Assembly: GCA_004352715.1 (NCBI GenBank)
Contig: SCFE01000109.1
Location: forward strand, 1,405,320 to 1,469,319
Length of the DNA: 64,000 bases
Direction of reading: 5' to 3'
Origin: Hofstenia miamia
Lineage: Eukaryota; Xenacoelomorpha; Acoela
Numbering within the stretch: position 1 is the first letter of the stretch; each line of letters begins with the position of its first letter. The notes under the pieces were generated by a model. The model was not told the DNA's origin. It saw only the letters and a program-made list of their open reading frames with translations, and ran no database searches. Below, piece by piece: positions 59,701 through 64,000 of the stretch. A program made the position numbers and the translations under genes.

Positions 59701-62700
59701 ATATTTGAATTCATAAAATTTTCAAACAATTTTACTATTAAAATTTAAACGAAGTAATTTAATTATTCATTATTATTTTACCAAAGAATATTAGATAACA
59801 ACTAAGTCTCTTTGCAATTTTCAATAAAACATCGATTTTTTACATAAATGTTCTAATGTTTATTGTTTTGGATGCGTTTACTGGAAACACTAGTATATCA
59901 CTAGATCATTGCTGAATAGTCTCCCCAAACTCGAAGGAGATCCAGTTGCACAATCCAAAGACTAAGTCAAAGCATTTTTGTTGTATCATATGCACAAAGC
60001 ACTGTTATCTTGATTTGCTCAATTAATTATTATTATATTTTGATTATCTTACTTTTCGCAAATCATTATTTGGCATACTGTCAGCATTCAATTTTATTTT
60101 TTCTGTTGAAATAAACCACAACCCCCTGTTGCAAAATATTTTCTCTTATTAAAATTAATATTTTTCAATGACAGCAAATTATATCCACCAAATTGTGAAT
60201 GCTCTTATTTATTGTATGAAACAAATTTTAACTTAAAATTGATAACTTTAAGCAAATTACTAAAATGCAAGAAATATTTTCTAACTTTGCGATTATTTTG
60301 GATTTCATGTTTAGGTAATAATTACAGCAGCAATAACAGCAATGATTGTCCTCATAGAGATCCATATAGTTAAAGATTATAAAGGTCGAAACTTGATCAG
60401 AGCAATTTTTTTAATATCTGGATCAATTTGTCTTTTCCTCCTCACTATAACTACATTTATTTTACGATATCGGCTAAGTAAAAATTTTGACATTTTCATG
60501 GAGAATAATGAAAAAACACCAGTGATTTACACAGAAGAAGAAGAAGATGTTTTAAGAATGGACTTAGAAGGTACTAATTACGTGTTTTTATTTTAAAAAT
60601 AGTTTCCATTAGAAAGTCATTATATTAGATTTTCTGAAGAAATTTTCTGAATTGTTTTGGAAACATCTTTAACATATTTGTATAGTTGCAAATCGATCTA
60701 AATGCTCAACCATGTTCATGGAATATTTTAATCAATGATTGATTTGGTTCAGTTATCTTTTTAAGACTTTTATTAACAAACGGAAAATTAAATTTAAGAA
60801 AATCTATTAAAAATTTTAACTAAATCCATCCTCAAAGCTTTCTAATAGGTATATTGCTGCACAATTTATTTAAGTTTTGAAGATTGTTCGAGGTAAAATA
60901 TACTGATTAGATTAGTTTGGTATTATTGTTTACTTTTTATTATTTTTAGATTGCACTATCAACATTTTCCAAAAATACCTTGATTAAGATCATTTCATAA
61001 TTTTGAACGTAGGCATGTAGGTGATTTATTAAAATTGATACTGCTAAAAACTTTAAAAAATCCTTTAGAAATTCTTATGGAAATTGAAAAGTTATCATGT
61101 TTATGCATTTTGCAGATATTCACATTATATGGCAAATAAACTATTTGTGTTTGGGGATATAATTAATATATTTTTACGACCAGTTGCATATTTCCAATAC
61201 TGTAGTACTTATATATTGAAAGTGAAAGCAGAAACAACTGAATTCACTGTCTAGAAAAGAATTGCTAAAGTGTTTATGATATGAATCCCTTAGGTGGCGT
61301 AGGTGATATAAAATTTAACTCACATTTTGAAGGCAGCAATACATTAACAGTAAAATCTTTATCAGTAATTAATACTTAATAACACATTGGTTTAAATTGC
61401 TCAAGTACATTCAATTTATGTTTATTATGATATTCTCAGAAATTTTTTGATGTTCATTGGTTTAAATATAATAAATTTAGAATTATTTGCACACATTTTT
61501 TAATCTATTATTATCAAGATACATAATAAGTGATTCAATGTCTTTAGCAGCAAACTGATTTTTAGATGTTCTAATAACTGCATATTTGTAAATAGTTCTC
61601 TTTATTAAGGATTGAGACATATTGTTTACATAGAGTACAAATAAAATGGACCCTCATACTGTGACTTGTGGAGCTATGGTGAGGATTTGAATGAAAACGT
61701 CTTACATTTTCAAGAGTTTCATTATTTTGATAATTTAAATATGGAGTTCCTATTAATTTCGTGCAGTGTAGCTACATCAGTGTCACAAAGTTGATTAAAA
61801 GCATATTTCAAATTAACCTTAACATGGAGTTCTGCGATAATTATATTTGTGTATAATACACAAATGTAAACACCGCGGAGATGCATGACCTTATTTAATT
61901 CTGCTCAATGAGAACAACTTTGTTTAATGCTTGAGTAATATAATGAAAAGTGAATCTGTGGACTAAACATTATTAAATGAAATGTTTCTTAAAAGCTTGA
62001 TACATTTTTTTTCAACAAAGTTATTTACATTCCATTGAAAAAAGAACCTGTTTTGTTTAAATATTTTAATATTAATTTTGAAGTTACTGATGTACACACA
62101 GAATTTTGATCACTAAGTGTTTGGAAATTAAAATTTAATGAAGTGTTTGGGTTATCTGTGCGAAAATAACCTCTCAAATTTGAGTATCCAATGGGAGCTG
62201 AATTGTTACAAATACTATCTATTTTGGAAATTGAATATAATTTAAGTAGTTACCATTAAAATATCCTAAGATGTGCACCCTGTGGTTTGCTTCCAGAACT
62301 GAATTTTCAATTTCTGAAGATTGCAAAAGTGGGAAACATAGTTTTTATTTGAATTGTAGCAAATACTTAGTTCAGATTCCAAAGAATATATATATTGGAA
62401 TTTAGCTCCATGATAATAAAAAATTGCAGTAGCAATGCATTTTAGGATTACCAGAAAAACTGGATTCATCATCAAAAGCAATGTTTTCTGTAAACATCTT
62501 GGTGGCATTTTTCTTTTCATTTGTTGCAATTGGAAATTTTCAAGTAAGTATGTTTCATATATAATTAAGTAGTGATTGTGAAAAATTGTGCAATTAACCT
62601 GTCAATTACATGTCAGTTTTATATTTTATTTGGAATTCAAGTGAATTACAAAGTAAAGTAATAATTAATTTGAAATAATTTCCACACTTGCAGGCATCAT

Positions 62701-62725
62701 GAATTATTTCGTTATAAATATTTAT

Positions 62726-62764
<39 letters not shown>

Positions 62765-63817
62765 GCCTTCACTCTTGCATTATCTTGGATTATTTTTTTC
62801 CCGCGATAATTGCTCCAATCCATAGCTTTAATAGCTGCTTAAAATTACCTAAGCTAATTTATCTAATCATTCCAATTCAAATCTAATTTGAAGAGTACAT
62901 TATCCTCAAATATTAGCGGTGCAAAGAAATATAGATTTAGTTATGAGTTATTTCCTCTTTCTAAAGTTTTCTTTGGATACTATAAATAAATGCAGGTGTT
63001 GAAAGCATACTGTACAATGGAATTATGCTTTGATCAACAATCTCATTCGCATATGATATGAAGAAACTGTATCAAATAGTCCTCTATGCATCCATTGTCA
63101 AAACAACAAAAATCTTGTTTGTATATATAAATTCTACAATGTTTACATAGCCCCATATATAATAATTTGTTAAGCGTACATAGCGACATAATATAACTAT
63201 GTATATAGCTAACTCCCTGTTATAAAATAACTAAAATATATTTACAAAGTGTAATTTCTTTAAAAATATATATGAAAAAAATATATTGCATAAACTTTTA
63301 CTTAAAATTCAAAATAGGCACCTGCATTTGTCACCAGTTCCTCAAGCCGACCATGAACCGCATTAACTGATTTAACAAGAAAATCTTGCGGAATAGAACT
63401 TATAACTGGATGTATTTTGCTTTCAATTCCTTTCAATTTTTTTGGTTTGGTATACTTGTTCTCTTAACCAACCCCAAAGAAAAAAATCGCAGAAGTCACG
63501 ACTTCTGGCAGGCCATTCGTTTGAACCACGACGACCTACCCATCTTCCAGAAAATTAAGCATTTAGCCATATACATATATAATAAAACATCATTAGTGCT
63601 TTATAATCATTTAATATTAATATTATTTAAATTTTTTAGATGTTTTAATGATTTTTAGATGTTTACTCCTCATAACTGTACAAACAAGAATATTGTGATG
63701 ATGGTAGACATAGCAGGCTACAATATAAACTTTTTAATTCATCCTGTTCTTTATTTCATTGTTAGTCCAGACTTCCGTACAAGAGTAAAGAATCTCTTTG
63801 TTATAAAAAATCGCTAA
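53799..63817 (+). CDS. Divergent class A-like seven-transmembrane receptor, paralogue 3
   Basis: Exons: 53799-54209, 60315-60570, 62446-62543, 63659-63817 (stop TAA 63815-63817), 307 visible residues. Junctions and phases match the other two paralogues. Cys9 and Tyr13 lie at the same distance from the opening acceptor, and TM1 Asn is residue 31. TM2 has LAILD; TM3 ends ACQRLLYVWKH, with His for the usual Pro; the fourth exon has HNC before TM7 and IHPVLYFIVSPDFRTRVKNL in TM7 and helix 8. The first visible intron is about 6.1 kb and holds a 219-bp TIR element and a decayed transposon gene. The acceptor of the last exon is partly duplicated, and only the downstream one keeps the frame. The first in-frame ATG is 53841, but 14 codons upstream of it are conserved in position, so translation likely begins in an unseen exon. 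Confidence 0.9.
54230..54448. mobile_element. 219-bp TIR element with TA target site
   Basis: The left end CTGGGGTAGGGCCCGCACC and the right end GGGGGACGGCACCTACCCTAG are matching inverted repeats, set between TATATA runs with TA at both borders. It lies 20 bases after the exon 53799-54209 donor, and the apparent exon extension WGRARTGLLT is encoded by its left end. Length and TA target suggest a Tc1/mariner-type MITE. Confidence 0.75.
54449..55103. other. Receptor 3 intron, AT-rich
   Basis: Nothing is recognised apart from a short TA tract at the left edge. Confidence 0.5.
55104..57130 (-). pseudogene. Decayed unclassified transposon gene inside a receptor 3 intron
   Basis: On the - strand the order is as follows. 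A basic N terminus: NAERQWAYCQKWQNSPTYKE (57109), then PKTKRLELIAERRRSDRERQ. A 282-codon frame (56725-55877): VTDFYESSEVCRVASVRKDT and NLQKRCLCYTLSQAYFMFK, with SVGLTKF-like, LQPSHVLL and ETCLCIAHATYALL blocks. A broken block resembling FFATxHGKGxxDGIGGxxKR, seen as HWKGAVDGIEATTKR (about 55755-55690). A 120-codon frame (55691-55329) with SRKAVVNSVHDFVNT. Finally DYVVAMYESSWFLGDVQKI ... EFWWPKSNDFRV (55322-55104). This order matches multicopy transposon-linked proteins known from several invertebrates and fish. I cannot name the superfamily. Stops and frameshifts between blocks show decay. Confidence 0.6.
57131..59017. other. Receptor 3 intron, repeat relics
   Basis: TGTTACCCTAMGTGACAAT occurs at about 57229 and 57396, and a related TACCCTATGTGACG at 55047, around the transposon gene; these may be element-associated repeats. 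ACCCGTACC-rich segments at 57750-57830 and 58410-58465 and a CCGCCCGTTCCGG segment near 58621 resemble hAT-type ends. None could be paired. Confidence 0.35.
57499..57545. repeat. 47-bp inverted repeat
   Basis: ATAATTGTGTATTCTAACCA is inverted as TGGTTAAAATACACAATTAT around a 7-base loop, with one mismatch. Confidence 0.75.
59018..59330. repeat. Dispersed repeat, copy B (relative at 26400-26720)
   Basis: Blocks such as CCATACCTAATGTT, AAGAACTTT and GATCATGAAAAATTTTC occur in the same order as in copy A. The 76-codon frame at 59018-59248 lies within this repeat and is probably not a gene. Confidence 0.5.
59331..60314. other. Receptor 3 intron, AT-rich
   Basis: A (TA)n tract lies at about 59550-59575. 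Nothing else is seen. Confidence 0.5.
60571..62445. other. Receptor 3 second visible intron
   Basis: It is AT-rich, with no second gene or recognisable element. Confidence 0.5.
62544..63317. other. Receptor 3 last visible intron, first part
   Basis: A (TA)n tract lies at about 62732-62762. Nothing else is recognised. Confidence 0.5.
63318..63556 (-). pseudogene. IS630/mariner-type transposase C-terminal remnant
   Basis: The - strand reads FSGRWVGRRGSNEWPARSRD then FCDFFLWGWLREQVYQTK, the RWIGRxGPxxWPxRSPDLxPxDFFLWGxLKxxVY signature of the DDE/D end of these transposases. The second conserved part, IESKIHPVISSIPQDFLVK and VHGRLEELVTNAGA, follows after a one-base frameshift in an A-run. The usual LTPLD after RSPD is altered (FCD), so the catalytic end is degenerate. 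The piece lies in the last visible intron of receptor 3, about 100 bases before its final exon. It could be from the same family as the 5' fragment at 33245-33680. Confidence 0.85.
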
Positions 63818-63966
63818 ATTTGAACATGGTATTAATTTATATAGTTTTTTAGAAATTTGTAAAAATATATTTATTTTCTTGTAATTAGCTGTTCTATTTC
63901 CTGTACTTCAAATATATTGGAAGACTTACTGTGGGATATTGAAATTTTTGTATAATCCACCCCTAC

Positions 63967-64000
<34 letters not shown>
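63818..64000. other. 3' flank of receptor 3
   Basis: No canonical AATAAA was found between the stop codon and the window end. A (TA)n tract begins at about 63969. Confidence 0.5.

Noticed and set aside
63386-63658. 90-codon + strand frame before receptor 3 last exon
   Set aside because: It is the antisense shadow of the transposase remnant on the - strand plus intron sequence.

Overview
This is AT-rich animal nuclear DNA. Genes are split by GT-AG introns with TTTTAG-type acceptors, (TA)n tracts are abundant (four of the six long N gaps abut one), and there is a dense, mostly decayed transposon load: hAT, Tc1/mariner-IS630, piggyBac-like, LINE, Penelope-like, and many short terminal-inverted-repeat (TIR) elements. 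No bacterial or organellar gene was seen. The element mix fits an invertebrate. The phylum cannot be fixed from the sequence; arthropod, cnidarian and flatworm all remain possible.

The only clearly intact host genes are three tandem paralogues, all on the + strand (about 11.8-16.0, 28.4-37.0 and 53.8-63.8 kb). Each encodes a divergent class A-like seven-transmembrane receptor of about 306-315 residues. All share the same four visible coding exons with identical intron phases (0, 0, 1, 0), and each starts at a conserved splice acceptor, so a further 5' coding exon probably exists in each gene but was not found. They keep the TM1 Asn, the TM2 LAxLD and the TM3-end Arg. They use CQR in place of DRY and HPxLY in place of NPxxY, lack CWxP, and share a Cys near the N terminus and one before TM7. 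This looks like a lineage-specific receptor cluster, possibly chemosensory or peptide-sensing; the ligand is unknown.

Layout. 1-11.8 kb: a hairpin element, a degraded hAT element carrying a nested palindrome-rich insertion with a 1,000-N gap, short TIR elements, a LINE fragment and a decayed reading frame. 11.8-16 kb: receptor 1, with a TIR repeat in its third intron. 16-28 kb: short TIR elements, a decayed transposon gene split by one of them, and a local 306-bp duplication flanked by 16-bp direct repeats. 28-37 kb: receptor 2, whose introns hold a duplicated block, a mariner-like element and a duplicated gap edge. 37-53.7 kb: repeats, a non-autonomous hAT element, a possible small gene with an in-frame stop, a LINE reverse transcriptase fragment, a sulfotransferase pseudogene and a Penelope-like fragment. 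53.8-63.8 kb: receptor 3, whose large first visible intron holds a 219-bp TIR element and a decayed unclassified transposon gene on the opposite strand.

The receptors probably arose by tandem duplication, and their introns and spacers were then enlarged by mobile elements. No operon-like or pathway link between the receptors and the other fragments is visible.
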